Source: Propionispira arboris
GTDB lineage: Bacteria; Bacillota; Negativicutes; Selenomonadales; Selenomonadaceae
Assembly: GCF_900109225.1 (NCBI RefSeq)
Contig: NZ_FNZK01000006.1
Coordinates: 1 to 64,000, forward strand
DNA length: 64,000 bases
Reading direction: 5' to 3'
Of the stretch, positions 45,839-53,418 are shown one piece after another (positions within the stretch are counted from its first letter, which is position 1; every line of letters starts with the position of its first letter). Made by a program: the position numbers and the translations under genes. The notes under the pieces are model-generated. The model searched no databases, had not been told where the DNA came from, and was given only the letters and a program-made list of their open reading frames with translations.

Positions 45839-46873
45839 TTAAGGATAAACAGGAACATTTAAAAGTCCCATTTTTTCATCAAAACCACAAATAATATTAA
45901 AATTCTGCACGGCTTGACCGGCAGCACCTTTTACAAGATTATCAATCGCTGAAAGAGCAATCACCCTGCCAACACGGGCATCGATGTGCCAGCCTATATC
46001 ACAGAAATTCGAACCGCGCACTTCCTTTGTCGCCGGATAACCGCCTCGTCCCAGGAGCCGAATAAAAAATTCATTTTGATACATCTCTTCATATGCTGCA
46101 TCAACCTGCTCTGCCGTCACGTCTGGTTTAAGCTTTGCATAACAAGAACTCAAGATTCCCCTAGACATAGGTACAAGATGCGGCGTGAAACTCAAAACGA
46201 TTTTTTCGCCAGCAAGTTCCGATAAAGTTTGCTCAATTTCTGGTGTATGGCGATGTCCGCCTACATTATATGCTTTGAAATTATCATACATTTCCGGAAA
46301 ATGATTGCTCAAGTTTGCGGAGCGCCCCGCTCCTGACACACCGGATTTAGCATCAATTACAATCGTGTCGATATAAATCAAATTATATTTGACCAATGGT
46401 GCTAATGCCAAAATACTCGCGGTTGTATAACAACCAGCATTACCAACAATGGATGCAGTTTTAATATCCTTGCGATAAAGCTCTGCTAATCCATAAACAC
46501 GTTTTGCATCTTTATGGGTATGTTCGACTTTATACCATTCTTCATATGTTTTTGTATCCGTAAAGCGATAATCTGCTCCGAGATCAATGATTTTAACACT
46601 TTTACCTTCCAGTACCTTACCGACCGCCATCGCATGTCCATGTGGCAAGCCAATAAAAACAACATCACTAGCCCCAGCAATCTTATCCATTTCCTTCATG
46701 CTGATTAACTTCTGATCATAAATTCCTCGTAAGTGAGGATATATCGCTGAAATCGGTTGACCGGTGTGGCTTTCCGATGTCATATACATAACTTCTGCTT
46801 CGGGATGATTGTGCAGAAGTCGTAAAAGTTCTGCACCGGCATACCCGGTAGCACCAATAACACTAACTTTCAT
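45839..46873 (-). CDS. argC: N-acetyl-gamma-glutamyl-phosphate reductase
   Basis: 344 residues. Rossmann motif IGATGYAGAELLRLL at the N-terminus and the catalytic cysteine in VGNAGCYTTAS near residue 148; SGVSGAGRS follows. It reduces acetylglutamyl phosphate to the semialdehyde with NADPH. First gene of argCJBDFGH; the promoter lies within 60 bases upstream. Confidence 0.96.
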   Translation of the reverse strand: MKVSVIGATGYAGAELLRLLHNHPEAEVMYMTSESHTGQPISAIYPHLRGIYDQKLISMKEMDKIAGASDVVFIGLPHGHAMAVGKVLEGKSVKIIDLGADYRFTDTKTYEEWYKVEHTHKDAKRVYGLAELYRKDIKTASIVGNAGCYTTASILALAPLVKYNLIYIDTIVIDAKSGVSGAGRSANLSNHFPEMYDNFKAYNVGGHRHTPEIEQTLSELAGEKIVLSFTPHLVPMSRGILSSCYAKLKPDVTAEQVDAAYEEMYQNEFFIRLLGRGGYPATKEVRGSNFCDIGWHIDARVGRVIALSAIDNLVKGAAGQAVQNFNIICGFDEKMGLLNVPVYP

Positions 46874-46903
46874 ACCAATTCCTCCTCAAACTCCATGCTC
46901 ATA

Positions 46904-46934
46904 ATTATACATCATAAGTGCATAAAATTTCAAT
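46904..46934 (-). promoter_or_regulatory. promoter of the arg operon with an ARG-box-like sequence
   Basis: Minus strand TTGAAA (46928-46933), 18-base spacer, TATAAT (46904-46909). The -35 region reads TTGAAATTTTATGCAC, which resembles an ArgR half-palindrome (TGNATAAAANTTNCA on the other strand). ArgR repression is a reasonable inference, not demonstrated. Confidence 0.5.
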
Positions 46935-47102
46935 AGTAAATTTACAAAATAACACTATTTTTTTATTTTTTTATAAATCAAGGGGCTTTAAACCTTTATT
47001 TTATGCTGTGAAGTTTTTTCTTTCTACTAAATTTCCTCAGATCATATGAAAACAAACGTTCTAATGTTATAATAGAGCTATTCTTATTTGTAGGAGGATT
47101 TT

Positions 47103-47918
47103 ATGCGTACTTCACGCTTTTTACTTTTATCCATTGTTTTGTTTTTTATCTGCTTTTGGTTTTCCGGCGGCAGCAATATCATATCGCAAGATACAAAAGC
47201 ACTTAGCACCAAACTGCAAGATCAAATGCATACAGCAACAAACAATAGTTCTGTTCCAACCACCAATACCAATAGATCCCAAAACATTTCAACCCTTGAT
47301 CGTGTTTCACGCATTGTTTTTTTACGGGATGCCGTAGCAAAAACAGTGAATGGAAAAAAATATGTAACAATTGATAAAATTAGTGTTCCCCTGCAGCAGG
47401 CGATCATCGCCGTTGAAGACAATCGATTTTATTCACATTGGGGTTTCGATATTGAAAGTATCCTGCGAGCCTCGCTTGTCAATCTGCAATATGGAAAAAT
47501 AGAAGAAGGAGCCAGCACAATTACCCAGCAGCTAGTAAAAAATTTATTTTTATCCCACGAACAGTCTTTCGGTCGCAAAGCTGAAGAACTCATATTAGCT
47601 GTCGATATGGAAAACCGCTATTCAAAGGAAAAAATTCTCGAACTCTATTTGAATACAATTTATTTTGGCTCTAACTTTTATGGAATTCAGGAGGCTTCAC
47701 AAGGTTATTTTGGTAAAGATCCCGAAGATTTGACGCTTGCCGAAGCTTCGATGCTTGCTGGTCTGCCAAATGCGCCTTCTCTATATTCACCATATGTTGA
47801 TTTTCCTATGGCAAAAAAACGTCAGAGCATTGTTTTGGATACAATGGTACGAGCTGGTTTTGTTGCCCCGGCCATTGCCGAAAAAACAAAACAAACACCT
47901 TTGTATTTCATAAAGTAA
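47103..47918 (+). CDS. monofunctional peptidoglycan glycosyltransferase (GT51)
   Basis: 271 residues: signal anchor at about 7-22, a low-complexity Ser/Thr/Asn linker (40-63), then a GT51 domain. Motif 1 EDNRFYSHWG has catalytic Glu105; motif 2 GASTITQQLVKN is at 136-147; RKAEELILA and KEKILELYLN are motifs 3 and 4. It polymerises lipid II into glycan strands on the outer face of the inner membrane. There is no transpeptidase domain, and the end (about 271) is as expected for MtgA-like proteins, though the sequence is closer to the N-terminal half of PBP1A. AGGAGG precedes the ATG. Confidence 0.9.
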   Translation: MRTSRFLLLSIVLFFICFWFSGGSNIISQDTKALSTKLQDQMHTATNNSSVPTTNTNRSQNISTLDRVSRIVFLRDAVAKTVNGKKYVTIDKISVPLQQAIIAVEDNRFYSHWGFDIESILRASLVNLQYGKIEEGASTITQQLVKNLFLSHEQSFGRKAEELILAVDMENRYSKEKILELYLNTIYFGSNFYGIQEASQGYFGKDPEDLTLAEASMLAGLPNAPSLYSPYVDFPMAKKRQSIVLDTMVRAGFVAPAIAEKTKQTPLYFIK

Positions 47919-47962
47919 AAAAGCGTATCAGCATCTGTTAAGAGATACTGATACGCTTTTTT
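47917..47962. terminator. bidirectional terminator after the GT51 gene
   Basis: AAAAAAGCGTATCAG / CTGATACGCTTTTTT 15-bp stem with a further ATCT/AGAT pair; serves both converging genes. Confidence 0.9.
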
Positions 47963-47970
47963 AGTATTTT

Positions 47971-48534
47971 CTATTTCTTTTTATTTTGATCTTTAATTTG
48001 TTGTTGTACTGTTTTTTCAAAAGAGCGATAGAAATTTTTTGTCAAACCTTCATAGGTTTTAAGCGAATCTTCATCATGACTGCCCGCCACGATTTCATAA
48101 GAATATACCATCTGGTTTGTCTGTGCAGAATATACATCATAGAAAATAACAACGCGACTGTTATGTACGATAGTCGCTACCATATACGCATCCGCATATT
48201 TTCCAACATTGGACGTAAATACTTCATCCGCTTTTTTGGTTTCTAAAGAGCTGAGATCCACATTAGAATCCTTTAAAATTGATTTTTCAACATCTGATTT
48301 TGGCATTACATAAATTCTGGCACTCGCACCGGTCTTGTAAAACATATTCATGACAGCATCTTTCGTAGCACCATCTTTTACCGGACTATATTGAGGGTCG
48401 ACAATTACCAAACGATGAATTGTCGAAAGATCAAAACCCTCCGTAATTATCGTTTTTTCAGGATTGGCTGATACCAGCTGTACATTTACAAGAACAACAC
48501 AGGCAACCAATAACATTTGAAGCAATTTTTTCAT
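47971..48534 (-). CDS. exported protein of unknown function
   Basis: 187 residues starting at the ATG at 48534 (AGGAGGAG upstream). A clear signal peptide (MKKLLQMLLVACVVLVNVQLVSA) is followed by an alpha/beta domain with VIVDPQYSPVKDGATKDAVMNMFYKTGA and a polar, lysine-rich end (QQQIKDQNKKK). The pattern resembles periplasmic domains with an ABC-like or TolB-N-like fold seen in Negativicutes, but I do not recognise the family. It would be in the periplasm. No function is proposed. Confidence 0.75.
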   Translation of the reverse strand: MKKLLQMLLVACVVLVNVQLVSANPEKTIITEGFDLSTIHRLVIVDPQYSPVKDGATKDAVMNMFYKTGASARIYVMPKSDVEKSILKDSNVDLSSLETKKADEVFTSNVGKYADAYMVATIVHNSRVVIFYDVYSAQTNQMVYSYEIVAGSHDEDSLKTYEGLTKNFYRSFEKTVQQQIKDQNKKK

Positions 48535-48638
48535 TCTAAATACTCCTCCTATTTCATCAAACATAAATACTTAACTTTATATTTATTCTTTCTCATCCGC
48601 TAAAATCCTTTATTCCTAAATAATTTATTCCAGTAAAT

Positions 48639-49415
48639 TTAGAGCCATTGTAGTTGCATGGCGGTAATTCCCATATATTCACGGACCGCTGTTGTGGTGT
48701 TTTTTAAAGCTCCTAAAGTGGGCAGCCACACAAACATATCTTTGTTGTAACTACTAGAATCCGAAAAATCCGTCTGATAATCGACCGCAAATGTTTCAAA
48801 ATCCATCATTCCAGCCTGCTTAAAACAAAGCACCGCCCGCGGCATATGATAAGCCGAGGTAACAATAATCGGCTTTTTAAAGCCTGCGACTTCACAAATT
48901 GCAGCTATATGCTCAGCATTCATAACCGTTGTATGCGCCTGATCATCAATAATGATATTTTCTGGAAAAACACCTAAATCCAGCATAATTTCTTTGGCTT
49001 TGGCTGTTTCTGGATCTTCACCACTTACAACAATCGGTATATGAAGGCGTTTTTGCAGGCGAATCGCCGCAATCAGGCGATTCATCGAACCACCACCCAA
49101 AGATCCTCCGTCCGCTTCAATATCTGGAGTACCATTTAAGGCACCACCACCCAAAACGGCAATCAAATCCCCCTGTACAGCAGCCGATGGAATATATTCT
49201 TTCTCCAGTTGCTGCAAAAGCAGATGACTTATGAATGGATTGGCACATAAATACAAAAATAATGTTATGAAGGTCAAGGCATATTTGATGTTCAGCTTTC
49301 GACGCCAAGCATAAATACAAACACCAAATAATACGACGGATATCAACCCAACTGGCAAGACCAAAAACGTTAGAATCTTATATAGATAAATAAAAACATG
49401 CACGCTAAAATCCAC
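48639..49415 (-). CDS. YdcF/ElyC-family (DUF218) membrane protein
   Basis: 258 residues. Two N-terminal membrane helices (about 10-65) lead to a DUF218 domain: AVLGGGALNGTPDIEADGG near 85, IPIVVSGEDPETAKAKEIM near 128 and PIIVTSAYHMPRAVLCFKQAG near 185. ElyC and SanA proteins affect envelope integrity and the lipid carrier pool in proteobacteria; the biochemistry is not settled. The neighbouring GT51 gene supports an envelope role. Confidence 0.85.
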   Translation of the reverse strand: MDFSVHVFIYLYKILTFLVLPVGLISVVLFGVCIYAWRRKLNIKYALTFITLFLYLCANPFISHLLLQQLEKEYIPSAAVQGDLIAVLGGGALNGTPDIEADGGSLGGGSMNRLIAAIRLQKRLHIPIVVSGEDPETAKAKEIMLDLGVFPENIIIDDQAHTTVMNAEHIAAICEVAGFKKPIIVTSAYHMPRAVLCFKQAGMMDFETFAVDYQTDFSDSSSYNKDMFVWLPTLGALKNTTTAVREYMGITAMQLQWL

Positions 49416-49517
49416 CCTGCTTTTTAAGAAATTTATTGGCAGAAGTATTTACATAACCCATAGCTGCCATCTTTAATCTATTAGGTTTTACAAGGATATT
49501 TTCCTGCTTGTTATTCT

Positions 49518-49558
49518 AAAAAAGTCGTTCATCCCACAAGTGAAATAAACGACTTTTT
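49518..49558 (-). terminator. intrinsic terminator of the phosphofructokinase gene
   Basis: AAAAAGTCGTT / AACGACTTTTT stem-loop with T-run on the minus strand. Confidence 0.85.
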
Positions 49559-49600
49559 GGATAGGTTAGACAAATTGTCGGTAAAGTTTAAAGTTCTTCC

Positions 49601-50851
49601 TTATAAAAATAAATATTGATAACGATCTTTAAAAGCCTGTGGCGATAAATCAAACATATTTGCCAGTTTCACATCATCCAGATCATCTGGCAGCAAACGG
49701 ATCATAAAATCTTTCGCTAACTGATAATGCGTCGATTCAATATCAACACGGCGTACTTTCGTCCGCCCCAATTTTTCATCACGCAGCTCGGAAAATGGCA
49801 TTGGCACTGCTTCATTGTGCTGCATGGTAATCATCGCCGAACAGCCATCTTCATCAAGAAAACGCACTGCTGCATAACCGAGTGATCTTGTATAATCAAT
49901 ATCGTATGAAATCGGCGGCGCACAGCGCAATGCATAGCCGATCTTTTCATCGACAATAGTCAACTGAATCTGTATTTTTTTGAGTTCTTTCATCACTGCT
50001 TTTTTCAAGACTTCTCCAAAATTCAATTCAGCATACCGCAGATGCCCATGCTCATCCAGACAAGCATCCCCCAATTTATGAAAATCCTCTGGTGCAATTT
50101 TTTCGATAACGCCCTCAGCAATAACTGCAACACCATAATTACGCCCGGTCAAATAACGTTTAACGATTGAACAAGTCAGAAGATCTACAATCTGCTGCAG
50201 ACGAATCGTCACACTCGTAAATTCTTCGGGAATTAATGTGATAATCGCACCAGCAGATTTTCCCATTCCCAATGCTAAATGCCCTGCCGTCCGCCCCATC
50301 GTGACCGCAAAATACCAACGATTATTCGTCGTCCGGGCATCTTCCATTAAGTTTTCAAGCAGCATAGTCCCTACTGCCCTGGCTGTTTCAAAGCCAAAGG
50401 TTGGCATTCCCGCCGGCAGCGGCAAATCATTATCAATCGTTTTTGGCACATGGACTACGCAAAGTGAGCGTCCACATTGTTTTGCATATTCTGCAACACT
50501 AGACGCACTAAAAGCCGTATCGTCACCCCCGATTGTAACAAGATAGGTCACACCTATTTCATTTAACGTATCAACAACCATTTGCAAATCCGCCTGCCGC
50601 TTGGTCGGATTGAAACGTGACATATGAAGTATACAGCCACCCGTCAAATGAATACGGCTTACTAAATCGTAATTCAGTTTGATATACTGCTTTTCACCTT
50701 TTGCCAAATGAGAAAAACCATCATAGATTCCATAAACATCCCAGCCACGTCGTTGTGCCTCCATCGTTACCGCACTAATAACACTATTCATTCCTGGAGC
50801 CGGACCGCCGCCGCAAACAATCGCCACAGCAGTTTTTCTCGTATGTACCAT
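49601..50851 (-). CDS. pfp: phosphofructokinase, pyrophosphate-dependent type by sequence
   Basis: 416 residues. N-terminal GGGPAPGMN binds the phosphoryl donor. The residues that tell donor type are GGDDT at 108-112 (ATP enzymes have GGDGS) and PKTIDND at 136-142 (ATP enzymes have PGTIDND); both agree with use of pyrophosphate. It phosphorylates fructose 6-phosphate, reversibly if PPi is used. The length and C-terminus fit the long-chain group of bacterial Pfp. I prefer the ATG at 50851 (AAGGTGG five bases upstream) to the GTG at 50860 that overlaps that site. Biochemical confirmation of the donor is lacking. Confidence 0.85.
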   Translation of the reverse strand: MVHTRKTAVAIVCGGGPAPGMNSVISAVTMEAQRRGWDVYGIYDGFSHLAKGEKQYIKLNYDLVSRIHLTGGCILHMSRFNPTKRQADLQMVVDTLNEIGVTYLVTIGGDDTAFSASSVAEYAKQCGRSLCVVHVPKTIDNDLPLPAGMPTFGFETARAVGTMLLENLMEDARTTNNRWYFAVTMGRTAGHLALGMGKSAGAIITLIPEEFTSVTIRLQQIVDLLTCSIVKRYLTGRNYGVAVIAEGVIEKIAPEDFHKLGDACLDEHGHLRYAELNFGEVLKKAVMKELKKIQIQLTIVDEKIGYALRCAPPISYDIDYTRSLGYAAVRFLDEDGCSAMITMQHNEAVPMPFSELRDEKLGRTKVRRVDIESTHYQLAKDFMIRLLPDDLDDVKLANMFDLSPQAFKDRYQYLFL

Positions 50852-50898
50852 AGAAACCACCTTTCAATTAGTAAGAAGAAATATTAAACATATTGCCC

Positions 50899-50926
50899 AT
50901 TTTACTATAAACAATGATAATAGCAA
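50899..50926 (-). promoter_or_regulatory. candidate promoter of the phosphofructokinase gene
   Basis: Minus strand TTGCTA (50921-50926), 16-base spacer, TAAAAT (50899-50904); 48 bases before the start codon. Confidence 0.45.
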
Positions 50927-50942
50927 GCCTCTGGCATCGTTC

Positions 50943-50954
50943 GAAAACGTTTTC
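50943..50954. promoter_or_regulatory. cre-like palindrome upstream of phosphofructokinase
   Basis: Perfect 12-bp palindrome GAAAACGTTTTC, which fits the core of the CcpA cre consensus (TGAAANCGNTTTCA). It lies 17 bases upstream of the -35 box, a position compatible with activation. The rest of 50955-51138 is AT-rich and empty. Confidence 0.5.
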
Positions 50955-51138
50955 TTTTTGATATTTAACAGATTTTTTAAACTTTTTTTATTAAATAAAT
51001 CTTTATAAGTAAAAATAGTATTTTTTTAAGTGATTATCTTACATTTCAAAAGACCGCCTTAAACAAATCCCTTAGTGATACTTACAAAAAAAAGCGGGAA
51101 AATCGTCATTTCAAATGATATTTTAGCTAAAAACAAAT

Positions 51139-51175
51139 AAAACAGTCCCATATTTTTATCTATAGGACTGTTTTT
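51139..51175. terminator. intrinsic terminator near the DUF1737 gene
   Basis: AAACAGTCC / GGACTGTTT stem, 15-base loop, followed by TTTTATTTT on the plus strand; the minus strand also has a T-rich tail. Confidence 0.7.
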
Positions 51176-51224
51176 ATTTTAAGTTGTCAATTTTAAAAAT
51201 CAAGCATTTAAAGACAGCATCAAC

Positions 51225-51404
51225 CTAGAAATCAGGATCATTTTTTAAAATTACGGCTTGTGCGGCAATCACATCGTTTCCATTAAAAGTAAGTGCTGGT
51301 GATCCACAAATTTCATAACCATTCTCTAATAATGCCGAAATTCTTTCGCAAAAAGATGCATCATCTTTTCCTGTAATTAAGCGATAATGAAGTTTTTTTT
51401 CCAT
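51225..51404 (-). CDS. DUF1737 domain protein (59 residues)
   Basis: A short gene easily missed by length filters. The protein runs MEKKLHYRLITGKDDASF ... CERISALLENGYEICGSP ... VIAAQAVIL, which follows the DUF1737 pattern (YRLVTGPDD...CERV...LLxxGYxLxGSP...AQAV) closely. GGAGAG lies upstream of the ATG at 51404. The fold is a small alpha/beta domain without known activity. It is downstream of the acetyltransferase on the same strand, 33 bases after it. Confidence 0.85.
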   Translation of the reverse strand: MEKKLHYRLITGKDDASFCERISALLENGYEICGSPALTFNGNDVIAAQAVILKNDPDF

Positions 51405-51437
51405 AATAAAACTCTCCTTTTTTGATAAAATTAAACA

Positions 51438-51956
51438 TCAACATAAATCCTTACGCAAAAGCCAGTCAACTTGTGATGCCTTCCCCATAACAAACTCATG
51501 CTCACCAATTTTATAAAACCTATTTTTTTGATAAAAGTTAAAAGCTCTTTGATTGTTTTCCCAAACACCAAGCCAAATATACTGTTTTTGATATACTTTT
51601 GCCATTTCAATTGCTTTATTCATTAAAACTGCACCGAATTTTTGACCATGTGCCTCTTTGCGAACATAGATTCTTTCGATTTCTAAAGAAAAATCATCTT
51701 TTATATCCGTTTGTGCTGCCCCAATATTTAATTTTAAATAGCCGACGACTGTTCGACCTGTAATAATAAAATAAAAGAAAGTATTCTTATTTAAAATTTC
51801 TTTCTTTAACTTCACAAGATCATAGGCTTTTTGTAGATAGTCTTCCATATCTGCCACTGTACTTGCAGTAGAAAACGTATCGCGATAGGTTTGCCGGGAA
51901 ATTTCCTGCAAAACTACTGCATCATCTTTCGTACATTGTCGAATAATAAAATCCAT
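51438..51956 (-). CDS. GNAT-family N-acetyltransferase
   Basis: 172 residues. The acetyl-CoA loop RKEAHGQKFGAVLMNKAIEMA is near 100-120 and WLGVWENNQRAFNFYQKNRFYKIGEHEFVMG near 130-160 is the typical C-terminal half, much like spermidine/ribosomal-type GNATs of Firmicutes. The ATG at 51956 follows GGCGGAG closely; the longer TTG frame lacks a site. Acceptor unknown. Confidence 0.88.
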   Translation of the reverse strand: MDFIIRQCTKDDAVVLQEISRQTYRDTFSTASTVADMEDYLQKAYDLVKLKKEILNKNTFFYFIITGRTVVGYLKLNIGAAQTDIKDDFSLEIERIYVRKEAHGQKFGAVLMNKAIEMAKVYQKQYIWLGVWENNQRAFNFYQKNRFYKIGEHEFVMGKASQVDWLLRKDLC

Positions 51957-52100
51957 AAGCTCCGCCTTTTTTTTCAAATAATGTATCTTTATATTCTAAC
52001 ACGAAAGACAACCCTCGTCACTGTCTACAAAAAAATAGAAAGCCAACTTATTGAAAAATACCAAATATAATCACGTGGCTATCGATACAACTTGCAACAG

Positions 52101-52132
52101 AAAAGCCGTATACAATTGAGTACACGGCTTTT
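52101..52132. terminator. intrinsic terminator of the 52.2 kb exported-protein gene
   Basis: AAAAGCCGT-A-TAC / GTA-C-ACGGCTTTT short stem-loop with flanking A/T runs. Confidence 0.75.
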
Positions 52133-52151
52133 ATTGTTTAACAAGCTTATT

Positions 52152-52835
52152 TTACAGTGAAAAGGAATTATGTTGTCCAGGAAATTCTCCTGCATTCGAA
52201 AAAGCATCACGAATGATTTTTATATCATTTCTAAACGTACTTTCATCAATATTTAAAGAATCTGCTACATCTTCCCATGTATTATTCATTTTTTTCATAG
52301 CTAAAACATCCTGAATTGATTTTTTACTATTTCCTGCTAATTCATTGGCAAGCGCAATATCATTCGGTTGATATCCATCTTGCAGAAGTCCTAATCCCGT
52401 TTGTTTGGCAATCTTTAATTTGCTTTCAAGTCGATTTGCGGCAATTTCATTGCCAGTAGATTCCATTTTTTCTTTCGTAAGACCTAAAGACTGACCAACA
52501 TCGCGCCAACTTGCTTTTTTCATTTTGATACTCATAACAGCTTTTAAAGATTTATCACTGGCTTTCGCCAAAAAGCAACCTGTCGACAAAGCTCTTTCAC
52601 CAACGCCTTCATTTACATAATCTAAAATATCATCTTTAGCAATGCCAAATGTATCCGACAAGTTTTGGGCCACTTTATCTGGTGATATTTGATGTTGATC
52701 CATCATTGGAGGTCTGACTCCATCTTCACCATCATTCGGTGGAGATGCTTGTGCAACGAATGGACTCATTGTTCCTGCAAAAAGAGCAACACCTGTCGCT
52801 AACCCAATTATACCTTTTTTGGATAAAATACTCAT
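52152..52835 (-). CDS. exported protein with two internal helical repeats
   Basis: 227 residues. Signal peptide 1-30 (GIIGLATGVALFAGTMSPFVAQA). After a Pro/Asp-rich linker come two similar segments: about 90-135 (LAKASDKSLKAVMSIKMKKASWRDVGQSLGL in pieces) and about 160-200 (LAGNSKKSIQDVLAMKKMNNTWEDVADSLNI in pieces), each a K-S-[LI]-x2-V-[ML] helix, a W-x-D-V helix and an S-L turn. The WxDV repeat suggests a folded solenoid or binding module. AAGGAGG precedes the ATG. Function unknown; the neighbouring Pro/His-rich exported peptide may be related. Confidence 0.75.
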   Translation of the reverse strand: MSILSKKGIIGLATGVALFAGTMSPFVAQASPPNDGEDGVRPPMMDQHQISPDKVAQNLSDTFGIAKDDILDYVNEGVGERALSTGCFLAKASDKSLKAVMSIKMKKASWRDVGQSLGLTKEKMESTGNEIAANRLESKLKIAKQTGLGLLQDGYQPNDIALANELAGNSKKSIQDVLAMKKMNNTWEDVADSLNIDESTFRNDIKIIRDAFSNAGEFPGQHNSFSL

Positions 52836-52948
52836 GAAAATAGCCTCCTTGTTTAAATGTGTAAAAATCCCTTTAATTAAGACACGAAAAGCGTCTTATA
52901 ACTCCCTAGCGCTTTAGATAAAATAATTACTATATCTTTTTTGAAGTA

Positions 52949-53200
52949 TTAAAGATCCCACCAGTGGTGGTGAGATTTTGGTGGTTGTGGAGGTCGCTGC
53001 GGTTCATGCCGTGGTGGTTCATGCCGTAGTTCATTTGGATTACCAGGGCCAGGATCACCAGGACCTTCATAAAATTGAACTTGTGCAGAGGAGTCATTAT
53101 TCGTGTGCAAAGGAGAAGCCTCTGTAAAGCCGACAGCAAATCCTAATTGAATTACGCTTATCAGTGTCAATAAAGTTATTTTCTTCGCGAAATGATTCAT
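52949..53200 (-). CDS. small exported Pro/His-rich protein
   Basis: 83 residues. Signal peptide ending near TEASP; the mature part of about 57 residues has GPGDPGPGNPNE then the repeat RHEPPRHEPQRPPQPP and ends SHHHWWDL. No cysteines. The ATG at 53200 has AAGGTGG eight bases upstream. Such extended, histidine-ended peptides may bind metal or wall polymers, but that is guesswork. It follows the same strand as the 227-residue exported protein, after a 114-base gap. Confidence 0.7.
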   Translation of the reverse strand: MNHFAKKITLLTLISVIQLGFAVGFTEASPLHTNNDSSAQVQFYEGPGDPGPGNPNELRHEPPRHEPQRPPQPPKSHHHWWDL

Positions 53201-53235
53201 ACTAAACGCCACCTTATAATTTTAGAATTATAAAA

Positions 53236-53339
53236 ATTAAAATTCTTTAACTCATATAATTATATTATAACACTTTTTAACATAGAATATCTACATAAAT
53301 TAAAATTCTTTAATTCACAATTTTAACATTGTATTATAG
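53236..53339. repeat. imperfect tandem repeat in the 53.2-53.4 kb intergenic region
   Basis: ATTAAAATTCTTTAA followed by CTCATATAAT...ATTATATTATAA (about 53238-53275) recurs as ATTAAAATTCTTTAA followed by TTCACAAT...GTATTATAG (about 53299-53340), 61 bases apart. Each ends in a TATTATA-like box. Possibly a duplicated promoter or binding region serving the exported-protein gene or fabH. Confidence 0.45.
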
Positions 53340-53371
53340 ACTATCCAGTGTTAAAATAAATTAGCCAATCA

Positions 53372-53388
53372 TTAGTACTAGGTACTAA
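53372..53388. promoter_or_regulatory. FapR-type operator upstream of fabH
   Basis: TTAGTACTAGGTACTAA; on the minus strand TTAGTACCTAGTACTAA. This is close to the FapR consensus of Bacillus (TTAGTACCTgaTACTAA as I recall it) and is a perfect 7-bp inverted repeat. It lies 31 bases before fabH and overlaps the likely promoter, so malonyl-CoA-relieved repression by FapR is expected. Confidence 0.75.
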
Positions 53389-53418
53389 TATTTAATAATC
53401 TATGAAGAAGGTATTTAA

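Noticed and set aside
47055-47068. LexA-like AAACAAACGTTC upstream of the GT51 gene
   Set aside because: One arm deviates from GAACNNNNGTTC and no SOS gene is nearby; chance match in AT-rich DNA.
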